Part shown: piece by piece, positions 33,994-42,666 of the stretch | How positions within the stretch are numbered: position 1 is the first letter of the stretch | Layout: every line of letters starts with the position of its first letter | Origin: Bacillota bacterium | GTDB lineage: Bacteria > Bacillota > Clostridia > Oscillospirales > Ruminococcaceae | NCBI GenBank assembly: GCA_023439835.1 | Contig: JAEXUW010000009.1 | Span: 186,001-250,000, forward strand | Length of the DNA: 64,000 bases | Direction: 5' to 3' | Made by a program: the position numbers and the translations under genes | Notes under the pieces: model-generated | Databases searched by the model: none | The model's input: the letters and a program-made list of their open reading frames with translations, nothing else | What the model was told of the DNA's origin: nothing

Positions 33994-33999
33994 CAAAGT

Positions 34000-34076
34000 C
34001 GGGGTATAGCTCAGTTTGGTAGAGCGCTTGCTTCGGGAGCAAGAGGCCGTGGGTTCAAGTCCCGCTACTCCGACCA
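34000..34076 (+). tRNA. tRNA-Pro (CGG)
   Basis: 77 nt with encoded CCA. Acceptor CGGGGTA/TACTCCG, anticodon stem CTTGC/GCAAG, loop TTCGGGA giving anticodon CGG, T-loop TTCAAGT, discriminator A. Confidence 0.95.
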
Positions 34077-34087
34077 CAATTTTATAT

Positions 34088-34174
34088 GCGGATATGGCGG
34101 AATTGGCAGACGCGCTAGCTTCAGGTGCTAGTGAGGGCAACTTCGTGCAGGTTCAAGTCCTGTTATCCGCACCA
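34088..34174 (+). tRNA. tRNA-Leu (CAG)
   Basis: 87 nt with encoded CCA and a long variable arm (TGAGGGCAACTTCGTG). Acceptor GCGGATA/TATCCGC, anticodon stem CTAGC/GCTAG, loop TTCAGGT giving anticodon CAG. Confidence 0.95.
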
Positions 34175-34195
34175 GCCCTATTTTAAAGGGTTTGA

Positions 34196-34231
34196 AGCAC
34201 TTTGCAATTGTTGTTGCAGAGTGCTTTTTTT
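34196..34231 (+). terminator. Terminator of the tRNA cluster
   Basis: AGCACT-T-TGCAA (34196-34207) pairs with TTGCA-G-AGTGCT, followed by TTTTTTT. The rest of the gap to the AraC gene (34232-34429) shows no gene or RNA I recognise. Confidence 0.85.
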
Positions 34232-34429
34232 ACCGCACTATTTTTCAAAGCTTAAATTTGCCGTTGCTATTTTCATTTGATTAAAGTTAGTATGCAGATC
34301 CTTGATATTATGATATTAAGGATTGTTGCATTTTAAAAACAATCTTTTTCTAATTAATATGAAAAGAGCATTGGTAGTCAAGCTAAGCTTCCGAATATAT
34401 GCTATTCTATTTATAAGGAGGTGCTTATA

Positions 34430-35338
34430 ATGCACGCATGGGAACAGATTCAAATGACAATAGACTATATCGAGGAGAATCTTGCAAAGGACATTAAAAT
34501 TGATTATTTGGCAAAGCTCGCCTCATTATCACAGTTTTATTATCAGCGGTTATTCAGCCGATTGATAAAGAAGCCTGTCAATGAGTATATTAAGCTTCGT
34601 CGACTTGCTAAGGCATCCGAAGCATTTTTGGATAAGAACAAACGAATTTTAGATGTTGCTTTAGATTGTGGATTCTCCTCCCACGAGGTATTGACACGGG
34701 CTTTCAAAAGCACATACGGGATGACACCGGAAGAATACAGAAGAAAACCAGTTAGGCTCAACACTTTTTGCAAGCCGCAATTACTTCTGAATTACACTCT
34801 GATTGATGAAAACGTACCGCTTATTACCGACAGCATTGTAATTGAAATTTCAAGGCGCAAACTGTTATCGCCTCAGTATTTTACCGGATTAACAGTGGAG
34901 GAGCCTATTGACCAAATGCCCGGCAGCAGTGAACACGGCATTGACAGATTGAGCAAAGTATGGGACGATTTTCATGGAAGCAAGCCTTCCATACCAGGGT
35001 TAATCGAAGGTGGTGATGAGCTTGCTATTACTTTTGGCGGATCAAAACCCGAATACTACAGTTATTTTTGCGGTGCGAAATCTATTTCAGGCAAAGAGGT
35101 CGAAGGGTATTCCACATGGGAATTAGCTGAAGGCGAGTATATAGTATGCTCATTTGAGGCAGAAGATTTTGAGAATCTTGTGACAGACACGCTGTATAAA
35201 GCGCAGCGATACCTTTTTGAAATGTGGCTTCCAAATCACAAGCTATCTTGCAAACCTTTTTCTGTTGAACGTTATGCAAAGCATAGCCCCGACACAACTT
35301 CGATGGAAGTTTGGGTTATGCCTGTTCAAATGGAGTAG
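34430..35338 (+). CDS. AraC-family regulator with C-terminal effector-binding (GyrI-like) domain
   Basis: 302 residues from the ATG at 34430; GGAGG is 8 nt upstream. The first 110 residues are two AraC helix-turn-helix units (IDYLAKLASLSQFYYQRLFS; ILDVALDCGFSSHEVLTRAFKSTYGMTPEEYRR). Residues 130-302 form a GyrI/Rob-type ligand-binding domain (YFTGLTVEEP..., YSTWELAEGEYIVCSFEAE). Relatives include Rob and other small-molecule-sensing regulators of efflux or stress genes. No target gene is adjacent, so the regulon is unknown. Confidence 0.88.
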   Translation: MHAWEQIQMTIDYIEENLAKDIKIDYLAKLASLSQFYYQRLFSRLIKKPVNEYIKLRRLAKASEAFLDKNKRILDVALDCGFSSHEVLTRAFKSTYGMTPEEYRRKPVRLNTFCKPQLLLNYTLIDENVPLITDSIVIEISRRKLLSPQYFTGLTVEEPIDQMPGSSEHGIDRLSKVWDDFHGSKPSIPGLIEGGDELAITFGGSKPEYYSYFCGAKSISGKEVEGYSTWELAEGEYIVCSFEAEDFENLVTDTLYKAQRYLFEMWLPNHKLSCKPFSVERYAKHSPDTTSMEVWVMPVQME

Positions 35339-35492
35339 CGTTTTAGTGCTCATGTATTTGATTTAATAAAAACGGGAACCTGAATACTTGCCGGTTCCCG
35401 TTTTATCGCCTTTTTACCAGCATAGAAAATAAAAGTCATAAAAGCGGTATGCTTTTATGACTTTTTATAATTATTCTATCTCTGTATTAATA

Positions 35493-35978
35493 CTACTTAT
35501 GATATTTAGAATTGGCGCTTATCTGAAATGCACGATATATTTGCTCTGAAAGCATTATTCTTGCCAATTGGTGAGGAAACGTCATTTTAGACATTGACAG
35601 CTTGAAATCACAGATGTTCTTAATATCAGAGCTTAAACCATAAGAACTCCCGATTATGAAATTCAGCGTGCTTGTTCCGTTTAAAGCAATCGTGTTCATA
35701 CCTGCTGAAAGCTCCTCACTTGAAAGCTGCTTACCCTCAATGCAAAGAGCGTATGAATAGCCGCCAAAGCTCTGAAGCAATGAAGCTATTGCCTTCCCCT
35801 CTGCCGAAAGCCCCTGCTCAATTTCCTTTTGTGATGGATTTTCTGAAAGGCGGTACTCAGAAAGCTCAGTAATACTGAATTTGCAAAAGGCGTTCAGGCG
35901 CTTTGAATATTCGGCAAAAGCCTCTCTCAAATAGCTTTCCTTTAGCTTCCCCACGGCGATTAAATTAACAGTAAACAT
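35493..35978 (-). CDS. rlmH: 23S rRNA (pseudouridine1915-N3)-methyltransferase RlmH
   Basis: 161 residues, SPOUT fold with trefoil knot. LCIEGKQLSSEEL, NFIIGSSYGLSSDI, and the C-terminal LSMSKMTFPHQLARIMLSEQ with IYRAFQISANSKYHK are diagnostic. It methylates pseudouridine 1915 in helix 69. It follows murA and yycJ on the minus strand. Confidence 0.95.
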   Translation of the reverse strand: MFTVNLIAVGKLKESYLREAFAEYSKRLNAFCKFSITELSEYRLSENPSQKEIEQGLSAEGKAIASLLQSFGGYSYALCIEGKQLSSEELSAGMNTIALNGTSTLNFIIGSSYGLSSDIKNICDFKLSMSKMTFPHQLARIMLSEQIYRAFQISANSKYHK

Positions 35979-36017
35979 AATTCCCCTATAAGTTACATTT
36001 TAGATTTCTTGAAAAAA

Positions 36018-36812
36018 TTATAATAAGCAGCATGCACCCGTTGTGCAAACAGGTGCGACAGTCAATATGTAATCGCTGTTTCGCTTAAAGCCGGATAATG
36101 AGTTTAGCACTGATTTTTCGGCAGTCTGAGGAGTATTATTTTCCTGACTTAAATGCCCGAGAATAATACGGGTTGTTCCCTTTTCAAGAAGCTCACGCAC
36201 CTGTTTAGCGCAGTCGCTATTGGCAAGATGCCCTTTTCTTGAAGAAATACGCTGTTTTAAATAATAAGGATAAACCCCTGTTTTAAGCATGTGCTCATCA
36301 TAATTCGACTCAATCAGCACGCAGTCACAGCCGCTTAAATTCTCTTTTATTATCGGTGTAACCTCCCCAAGATCGGTGCACACCGCAATTTTCTTACTGT
36401 CCGAAGTTTCAATTTTGTATCCACAGCTTTGAACCGCATCATGTGGAGTTTCAAATGCGTTAATTCTCATTCCACAAAAATCAATTCCGTCATTACCGAT
36501 TGGTTCGGCATAAGAGAGTGGGCTAATATAGTTGCCCTTTATCAAATGGTCAAGGGTTTTTTCAGACGCAAAAACAGGGACCTTCAGTTTTTTTGTAAAA
36601 ACCGGAAGCCCGCTGATATGATCGCTGTGTTCATGTGTAATAAATATACCTTTTACGGCAGACAAGGGTATATCACAAGTGTCAAGAGCTTCAAGAAGTC
36701 TCTTGCAGCTCACCCCACAGTCAATAAGTATTCCCGCATTAGAATCGCCGACAAAGACAGCGTTTCCTTTGCTTGAGCTGAACAATGGGTAAATGCCGGC
36801 CAATTTCAACAC
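36018..36812 (-). CDS. Metallo-beta-lactamase-fold hydrolase (YycJ/WalJ-like)
   Basis: 264 residues. FSSSKGNAVFVGDSNAGILIDCG and the metal motif THEHSDHISGL (HxHxDH) are followed by CTDLGEVT, the ESNYD motif and a final LGHLSQENN. This pattern matches YycJ/WalJ, a predicted nuclease-like hydrolase usually linked to walRK. Here it lies between murA and rlmH, and no walRK is present. The start is either GTG at 36812 or the TTG one codon later; both lie close behind AAAGGTG. Confidence 0.87.
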   Translation of the reverse strand: MLKLAGIYPLFSSSKGNAVFVGDSNAGILIDCGVSCKRLLEALDTCDIPLSAVKGIFITHEHSDHISGLPVFTKKLKVPVFASEKTLDHLIKGNYISPLSYAEPIGNDGIDFCGMRINAFETPHDAVQSCGYKIETSDSKKIAVCTDLGEVTPIIKENLSGCDCVLIESNYDEHMLKTGVYPYYLKQRISSRKGHLANSDCAKQVRELLEKGTTRIILGHLSQENNTPQTAEKSVLNSLSGFKRNSDYILTVAPVCTTGACCLL

Positions 36813-36825
36813 ACACCTTTATAAA

Positions 36826-38109
36826 TTACAGAGCCTTTCTGATAGCAGGGCCGGGAATTGTCTTTCTGACAATATCAGCGCCTAGCATCTTCAGCTTTTC
36901 GTCAAGATTTTCATAGCCTCTTTCTATATGAAAAATATCCTCAATCTCTGTTGTTCCGGATGCAGCAAGCCCTGCAATTACAAGCGCCGCACCTGCTCTT
37001 AAATCAGTTGCCTTGACTGGAGCGCCCGTCAAAGAGCCTGTCCCCTCAATAATAGCAACCTTTCCGTCAACAGAAATATCAGCACCCATTCTTCTAAGCT
37101 CAGCAACATACCTAAAGCGGTTATCGAAAATATCATCGGTTACAATGCTTGTCCCCTCCGCCAGAGTGAGCAGAGTTGAAAACTGAGGCTGCATATCCGT
37201 CGGGAAGCCAGGGTGAGGCATTGTCTTTATGCTTGTTTTCATTAGAGGACCGCTTACGCACACTCTCACGCTGTCATCAAATTCAGTTACGTCAACACCA
37301 ACCTTGCGAAGCTTAGCTGTAATAGATTCGAGATGTTTAGGAATAACGTTCTTAATCAGAACATCACCCTTTGTCGCCGCCGCGGCAACCATATATGTTC
37401 CCGCTTCAATCTGGTCGGGAATAATTGCATAAGTCGTGCCTTTAAGCTGACTTACACCCCTGATTTTAATTACGTCTGTACCCGCACCCATAATGTCAGC
37501 GCCCATTGAATTAAGAAAATTCGCAAGGTCAACAATATGAGGCTCTTTAGCCGCATTTTCGATTATTGTCAGCCCCTGTGCCTTGACAGCGGCAAAAATA
37601 GCGTTGATAGTTCCCCCAACGGTAATAAAATCGAAATAAATCTGTGAACCGATGAGCGATTCCGCATCAAGCGCAACCATACCATGCTCAATCGTGTCAA
37701 CAGCGCCAAGCGCCCTGAAAGCTTTAAGGTGCTGATCAATAGGGCGGTCACCTAAATCGCATCCGCCAGGCATAGATACTCTAGCATGCTTAAAACGCCC
37801 GAGCAACGTCCCGAGAAAATAACTTGACGCACGCATTAAACGCGCCATTTCATAAGGCACAACAGGATCCTTGATTCCGTCTGTATTAATTCTTATTGTG
37901 TTTTTATTTATCAGTTTAACATCTGCGCCCATTTCATATAAAATCCTAGTGCAGATGGAAATATCACTTATACAAGGTACGTTTTCAAGAATACACGGTC
38001 CCTCAGCGAGAATTGTTGCGGCAACTATTGCGACAGCCGCATTTTTTGCACCGCTGATTTCAACGTGTCCACGGAGTGGCCTGTTGCCATTAATAACAAA
38101 TTTATCCAA
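36826..38109 (-). CDS. murA: UDP-N-acetylglucosamine 1-carboxyvinyltransferase
   Basis: 427 residues from a TTG behind GGGAG. GNRPLRGHVEISGAKNAA carries the catalytic Lys22; VSMPGGCDLGDRPIDQHL carries Cys117, equivalent to the fosfomycin-binding cysteine. HPGFPTDMQPQ and RYVAELRRMGADI are typical. It adds enolpyruvate from PEP to UDP-GlcNAc, the first peptidoglycan step. Possibly one of two paralogues as in most Firmicutes. yycJ follows 13 bp later. Confidence 0.95.
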   Translation of the reverse strand: MDKFVINGNRPLRGHVEISGAKNAAVAIVAATILAEGPCILENVPCISDISICTRILYEMGADVKLINKNTIRINTDGIKDPVVPYEMARLMRASSYFLGTLLGRFKHARVSMPGGCDLGDRPIDQHLKAFRALGAVDTIEHGMVALDAESLIGSQIYFDFITVGGTINAIFAAVKAQGLTIIENAAKEPHIVDLANFLNSMGADIMGAGTDVIKIRGVSQLKGTTYAIIPDQIEAGTYMVAAAATKGDVLIKNVIPKHLESITAKLRKVGVDVTEFDDSVRVCVSGPLMKTSIKTMPHPGFPTDMQPQFSTLLTLAEGTSIVTDDIFDNRFRYVAELRRMGADISVDGKVAIIEGTGSLTGAPVKATDLRAGAALVIAGLAASGTTEIEDIFHIERGYENLDEKLKMLGADIVRKTIPGPAIRKAL

Positions 38110-38288
38110 TGTCCCACTCTCCCAAACTTTATCCTATTTATTATATCACACAACAAAATAAAATAAAAGCTTTTTTTCAAAAATTAATCTACATTTATTT
38201 GTTTGTGTAATTGATTATAATTGTCTAAGGTAACTAATTATTGACAAAATGATAATAATATAAACATAAAATTACTAGCTATATAATC

Positions 38289-39545
38289 TTATAGGGAATA
38301 TGTATCGATAAATTCCGTTTTTGTTTTTGAATAAACGATCTTTTGTGAGGTGTATAGTCCATAATACCCCGAAAGAACGTAGCTTAGCGCCGCTGCTATC
38401 ACAAAGAAAGGTAAGCCCTCAGAGCCGAATAGTTCAACAGCAAGAATTATTGAAGTAAGCGGGCTGTTTGTTACTGAACAGAAAAGGGCGCAAAGACCGA
38501 TTCCGGCAGAATATGAAGGGCTAAGCCCGATAAGTGAGCCGAAAACATTTCCAAAGGCTGCTCCGACAAAAAATGTCGGAATAATTTCGCCGCCTTTAAA
38601 ACCAGCGCCTAAGGTCAACGCCGTAAAGACTATTTTTAAAGCAAAAGCCTCAGGACGAACTCTTCCTGAAAATGCAGATTCAATTATATTCATTCCGGCA
38701 CCGTTATAATCGTGACTTCCGATAATAAACGTTAGTATCGCAACAGCTAATCCTCCTGCTGCCACTCTATAAAGAGGATTGCAAAGCAGCCTTTTAAGAT
38801 ACCTGCTTGTCAATTTTACCGACATGCAAAAAAGCAATCCTATTACGGCACATATAGATGCCAAGAGCGCCGTTTTCATAAAATTCATTATCGATAATGA
38901 CGGAACGCCGGACAAAGCAAAAACAGTCGCTGACATTCCAAACGCTCTTGATATCATTATTCCCGTAAAAGAAGCAACAGCACAGGGCAGGAGTGCGGAG
39001 TAGTGCATTATACCGACAGATATAACCTCCATTGGGAAAATTACAGCGGTAACAGGCGTTGCAAAAACAGCTGAGAATGCAGCGCTCATTCCGCACATAG
39101 TCAGTATGCGCTTATCTTTTTCATCAAGCCTAAAGGGTTTTTTAAAAGCAAGCGCAATCGCCGAGCCGATCTGAAGCGCAGCCCCTTCACGTCCGGCAGA
39201 GCCGCCAAAAAGATGAGTCAGAGATGTGCCGATAAAAATCAGCGGTGCTGTCCTAAAGCGAACCTGCTCATCACTATTTACTGACTGAATTACCAAATTT
39301 GTGCCCCTGTCATTCTCCATTTTAAAGATTTTATAAAGAAAAGCTATTAAAATTCCCGCTGCGGGAAGAAGCCAGATTATCACAGGATGCTCCTCGCGAA
39401 ACTCACCCGCGCACTCAGTTATAAAATGAAATAATACGCCCACTAAGCCGACAACGGTGCCAATAAAAGCCGCAATGAAAATCCATCTGACGGTTACTCT
39501 AAAGTCATGTGAGACGCTAAGGAACTTATCCTTTAAGAAATTCAA
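38289..39545 (-). CDS. CLC-family anion channel/antiporter, CLC-F (fluoride) type likely
   Basis: 418 residues from the second TTG (39543-39545), which has GGAG 8 nt upstream; a TTG two codons earlier is too close. About 10 membrane segments. LFGGSAGREGAALQIG replaces the canonical GREGP filter motif, and MCGMSAAFSAVFATPVTAVIF follows. This GREG-A/T-A-L-Q form is typical of EriC-F fluoride/proton antiporters. GAGFKGGEIIPTFFVGAAFG is the second filter helix. No fluoride riboswitch precedes it. Chloride or fluoride selectivity needs testing. Confidence 0.82.
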   Translation of the reverse strand: MNFLKDKFLSVSHDFRVTVRWIFIAAFIGTVVGLVGVLFHFITECAGEFREEHPVIIWLLPAAGILIAFLYKIFKMENDRGTNLVIQSVNSDEQVRFRTAPLIFIGTSLTHLFGGSAGREGAALQIGSAIALAFKKPFRLDEKDKRILTMCGMSAAFSAVFATPVTAVIFPMEVISVGIMHYSALLPCAVASFTGIMISRAFGMSATVFALSGVPSLSIMNFMKTALLASICAVIGLLFCMSVKLTSRYLKRLLCNPLYRVAAGGLAVAILTFIIGSHDYNGAGMNIIESAFSGRVRPEAFALKIVFTALTLGAGFKGGEIIPTFFVGAAFGNVFGSLIGLSPSYSAGIGLCALFCSVTNSPLTSIILAVELFGSEGLPFFVIAAALSYVLSGYYGLYTSQKIVYSKTKTEFIDTYSL

Positions 39546-39578
39546 CGCCAACTCTCCTTTTCATATTCTCAAACAAAA

Positions 39579-39596
39579 AGCGGGGGTTCCCCCGCT
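39579..39596 (-). terminator. Terminator of the SpoIID-domain gene
   Basis: AGCGGGGG (39579-39586) and CCCCCGCT (39589-39596) flank only TT, then TTTTTGTTT on the minus strand. Confidence 0.8.
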
Positions 39597-39612
39597 AAAA
39601 GTCAAAATAAAA

Positions 39613-41061
39613 TCAATAAACCTGCGTACCTTTATAGTAATGAGTAAGTATCTGATCGTATGTATAACCCGCCTGTGTCGCATAATACTGCGCACCGTAC
39701 TGCGGCATACCGACACCGTGACCATAGCCGCGAGTAGTAAATGTAAATGTGTCGTTTCCTGAATTATAGCTGATGTCAAAGCTAGTGGAACGTATGCTGT
39801 AGCTCATTATAGATTCCCTAAAGACTCTTCCGGTAATTGTTACAGTCTTTGAGCCGCTTTGATATGAACCCTGCCCGCCTATAAGCATTTTTCCGACGTA
39901 TGCCCCGTCAATAACTCCGCCTTGATCGGCACTTAGCATTGTAAACCAGCCTGACGGATCGCCTGATAGATTGATTCCTGTTTTTGAATAAACTCTCGAC
40001 TGAATATCCGCCGAGGTGAAGGTTCTGGTGTAGTTAAAATTAGGGTCGAGATAATCATATGCACTCTCAACGCTGACAAGATAAGGATAATTTGTTCCCC
40101 ACACACTCTTTGATGATGAAGTGTACCCTGCCGTTGATGCACAATAGGGCGAAATAATCAGCCCGCCGTTATAGTATATTGCTTTGCCGTATACAGACAG
40201 AACACAATCCTTAACCTTCTGTGGCACGTTTGTTTTTAAAGCAACCTGCGGCACGCTTCCTAAAACTGTATTATAATATTTTATGTATGTATATGCGGCA
40301 ACAGCCTGTGCCTTAATCGCTTCGTTAGCAAAGCCTGAGCCGATTTCATTGTATGTAACCTGACAAACAATATCATATGCGGATGCGGTTACATTTCTTG
40401 ATGTGCTCAGGTCATAAACGGTGAGCGTTTCAGATGAAATATCAGGCTGAGGCTGTGCTGTGGTTTGTGATGACTCGGCGGTTGTGGTAGTAGTTGTCGT
40501 TGTAGTTGTCGTGGTTGTAGTCGTCGTTGTTGTAGTTGTAGTTGCGGAGGTCGTGGTAGTAGTAGTGGGTTTGGTGGTTGTTGTAGTAGTGGTGGGTTTT
40601 GTAGTTGTTGTAGTAGGTTTTGTAGTTGTTGTCGTTGTCGGCTTTGTTGTGGAGATTGTAGGCTGAGTGGTTGTCAATGACGGTTTTGTCGTTGTCTCCA
40701 CCGCCTGCGTGGTGGTATCAGAAGGCTCAGTTTCTTCTGAATACGTGCCTTCGGTTATAACCTCATTATAAATCGAATACTCAGCAATTCCAGCTTTTCT
40801 GTAACTAAGCACTTTATAAACATCGCTGACGTATTCATCGGGATTTTGCGATTGCGATGAAAGCTCCTCTGTTATCGGAAATGACATTTGAACCGTTGTT
40901 TCAGAGGATTCTTCCGAAAGCTCTGTTATAACTGTGTTTGCATGAGAAAGCAAAGCTTCGTCACTGCCGTGACAGCTGTCAACTATTCCAAAACAAAAAG
41001 AATATGTAAGAGCAACCGAAAGCACAACCGACAATCTCTTTATTGGAATTTTCTCAAGCAT
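39613..41061 (-). CDS. SpoIID/LytB-domain protein with a long threonine linker
   Basis: 482 residues. A hydrophobic N-terminal segment (about 10-28) is a signal peptide or anchor. Residues 125-200 are a Lys-Pro-Thr and poly-Thr linker. The SpoIID domain follows (about 225-470): QVTYNEIGSGFANEAIKAQA, VAAYTYIKYYN, SPYCASTAGYTSSSKSVWG and the closing RGYGHGVGMPQYGA. SpoIID is a lytic transglycosylase that trims denuded glycan strands during engulfment. This copy, with its long linker and without spoIIIAH-like neighbours, may be a vegetative wall enzyme. Upstream is sortase B. Confidence 0.88.
   Translation of the reverse strand: MLEKIPIKRLSVVLSVALTYSFCFGIVDSCHGSDEALLSHANTVITELSEESSETTVQMSFPITEELSSQSQNPDEYVSDVYKVLSYRKAGIAEYSIYNEVITEGTYSEETEPSDTTTQAVETTTKPSLTTTQPTISTTKPTTTTTTKPTTTTTKPTTTTTTTKPTTTTTTSATTTTTTTTTTTTTTTTTTTTTAESSQTTAQPQPDISSETLTVYDLSTSRNVTASAYDIVCQVTYNEIGSGFANEAIKAQAVAAYTYIKYYNTVLGSVPQVALKTNVPQKVKDCVLSVYGKAIYYNGGLIISPYCASTAGYTSSSKSVWGTNYPYLVSVESAYDYLDPNFNYTRTFTSADIQSRVYSKTGINLSGDPSGWFTMLSADQGGVIDGAYVGKMLIGGQGSYQSGSKTVTITGRVFRESIMSYSIRSTSFDISYNSGNDTFTFTTRGYGHGVGMPQYGAQYYATQAGYTYDQILTHYYKGTQVY
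40460..40690. repeat. Low-complexity Thr-codon tract
   Basis: Imperfect ACN-codon repeats inside the SpoIID-protein gene, encoding poly-Thr broken by KP. Open frames of poly-Val on the opposite strand are artefacts of this tract. Prone to length change. Confidence 0.85.
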
Positions 41062-41088
41062 CCCATCATCTCCTTCTTAACAGTATAT

Positions 41089-42081
41089 TTATCTCGGCGG
41101 TTTAATATTATATACCTCATACCAGACAAGTGGCATGTACTTATTCGGATTTGCGGTTATCTGTGAAACATCAACCTCTGAGCTTTCGCCCGGACGAACC
41201 TTTCTCGCCACAATGACAAAGCGACTGTCCGTAAACTCTGTTGAACAGGTTGAAAGCGTAAGAAGCTCATCGCCGTATACAACGTCAACAGCTGTATTAT
41301 AATATGAACGCTTCATAACCTCGGAATAATAATCGTTGAAGCTTTCCTCATTATTAAAATAAATTCTGTTGTGATAATCAAATAGAACTCCGCCGTCCTG
41401 ACTTGCCTTCACGCTTGTCAAAAAGCAGGCAAAAATCTTCCACTCACTCTCATCAAACAGCGTATCAAATGAAATAACCGGATTTTCCTTTAAAAAATCT
41501 ATTTTTTTGTAGCTTAAATTCTGATGAAAAAACTCGCCTGATTCCATATTGTGACCATACAAAATAGTGTTATCGGGCATATGGTCTATTGAAATCTCGC
41601 CCCTGTAATCAGCAAATACAGCGCCCGCCTTGCTTTCGGTTCTGTCAAAGCTGTGGGATAAATAATACTCATTGTCCTCAGTCTGCATAACCGGATAGCT
41701 AAGAACACCTGGTATCTCAACCCACCCAATAATGTCCGAATTCATATTATAAAGCTGAACAAATTTATCAAGCATACCCTCAACAGGCTTCTCAATCGCT
41801 GATTCGTCGCTTGAGTCCAACCTGTTTTCGTCGGAAGACTGACTGTAAATAGCCTCCAAAGTACTGTTAAGCTCTTTAACTGCACGCTCGCCATAATAAT
41901 ACTCATAAAGCATATTTAAAGCAAAAACCAAAACAGCCAAAGCCACCATAAACAATATTTTTCTTATAACCTCAAAAAAGCTATCGCCTTTCCACGGTAT
42001 AATGCCCTTCAAAATATTTCTTGAAGATGATTTATTTTTTTTAACGGGCTTTTTCTTCCCAAGCTCGTTTGACATTGCCAT
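41089..42081 (-). CDS. srtB: Class B sortase
   Basis: 330 residues. Lys-rich cytoplasmic tail, one membrane segment (about 42-63), then the sortase barrel. NSDIIGWVEIPGVLSYPVMQ, the catalytic His in LYGHNMESGEFF, Cys in TLSTCSTEF and Arg in DSRFVIVARK are in the class B order. Class B enzymes in clostridia recognise (N/S)PxTG-like signals. A protein with NPKTG is encoded at 60830, the likely substrate within this window. The gene lies between pncC and the SpoIID gene. Confidence 0.92.
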   Translation of the reverse strand: MAMSNELGKKKPVKKNKSSSRNILKGIIPWKGDSFFEVIRKILFMVALAVLVFALNMLYEYYYGERAVKELNSTLEAIYSQSSDENRLDSSDESAIEKPVEGMLDKFVQLYNMNSDIIGWVEIPGVLSYPVMQTEDNEYYLSHSFDRTESKAGAVFADYRGEISIDHMPDNTILYGHNMESGEFFHQNLSYKKIDFLKENPVISFDTLFDESEWKIFACFLTSVKASQDGGVLFDYHNRIYFNNEESFNDYYSEVMKRSYYNTAVDVVYGDELLTLSTCSTEFTDSRFVIVARKVRPGESSEVDVSQITANPNKYMPLVWYEVYNIKPPR

Positions 42082-42090
42082 AAAATTACC

Positions 42091-42645
42091 TCAACTTTCT
42101 ATCGTAAGAATATTCTCAATCATTTTCAGCGCATAGCCTGTCGAAAGCTCTCTCACCATTTTTCGGTCAAGACTTTCATATGCTTCGTGAAGCTTCAGGT
42201 TCATTGTCAGAAAGCGACCGGCTTTACATACCGACACAAAAACCGTTCCGGCAAGATTTCCTTCAAAAGCCTCCGGCCCTGCAACACCAGTTATGCCGAC
42301 ACCTATATCAGAGGATGCCTTTTTCATTATCCCCTCTGCCATTGCTTCGGCACATTCTGCGCTGATTTCGGTGAACCTCTCGATTACATCGGGCGAAACA
42401 CCTAATTCGCTGATTTTGATTCTGTTTGAGTAACTGCACATCCCAAGCTCATAGATTCGTGACGCACCGGGAACAGACGTGATATACTGTGAAAGCATTC
42501 CGCCTGTACAACTTTCCGCGATAGAAACGGTAGTGTTTATGCTTAATAATAATTGTACTACCGAATAAGCGGTTTTGTCAAGAAAATCGGGCTTTCCATC
42601 ATCATTATAAGTAAAAAATCCGTATTTTTTCGTGCAGTCTGACAT
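42091..42645 (-). CDS. pncC: CinA C-terminal domain protein (nicotinamide-nucleotide amidase)
   Basis: 184 residues, somewhat longer than the 160-residue domain. TVSIAESCTGGMLSQYITSVPGAS, GMCSYSNRIKISELGV, and VGITGVAGPEAFEGNLAGTVFVSV are the family signatures. It deamidates nicotinamide mononucleotide to nicotinate mononucleotide in NAD salvage. The N-terminal CinA pyrophosphatase domain is absent. sortase B starts 9 bp after its stop. Confidence 0.9.
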   Translation of the reverse strand: MSDCTKKYGFFTYNDDGKPDFLDKTAYSVVQLLLSINTTVSIAESCTGGMLSQYITSVPGASRIYELGMCSYSNRIKISELGVSPDVIERFTEISAECAEAMAEGIMKKASSDIGVGITGVAGPEAFEGNLAGTVFVSVCKAGRFLTMNLKLHEAYESLDRKMVRELSTGYALKMIENILTIES

Positions 42646-42666
42646 ATAAAACTCCCTTTTTATGAG

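Noticed and set aside
39546..39600. Fluoride riboswitch in front of the CLC gene
   Set aside because: The 30-bp leader holds only the terminator of the upstream gene; no crcB blocks found.
40460..40666. Poly-Val open frame and apparent tandem repeat, possible CRISPR-like array
   Set aside because: The repeat unit is codon-sized and in frame with the SpoIID protein; no spacers are present.
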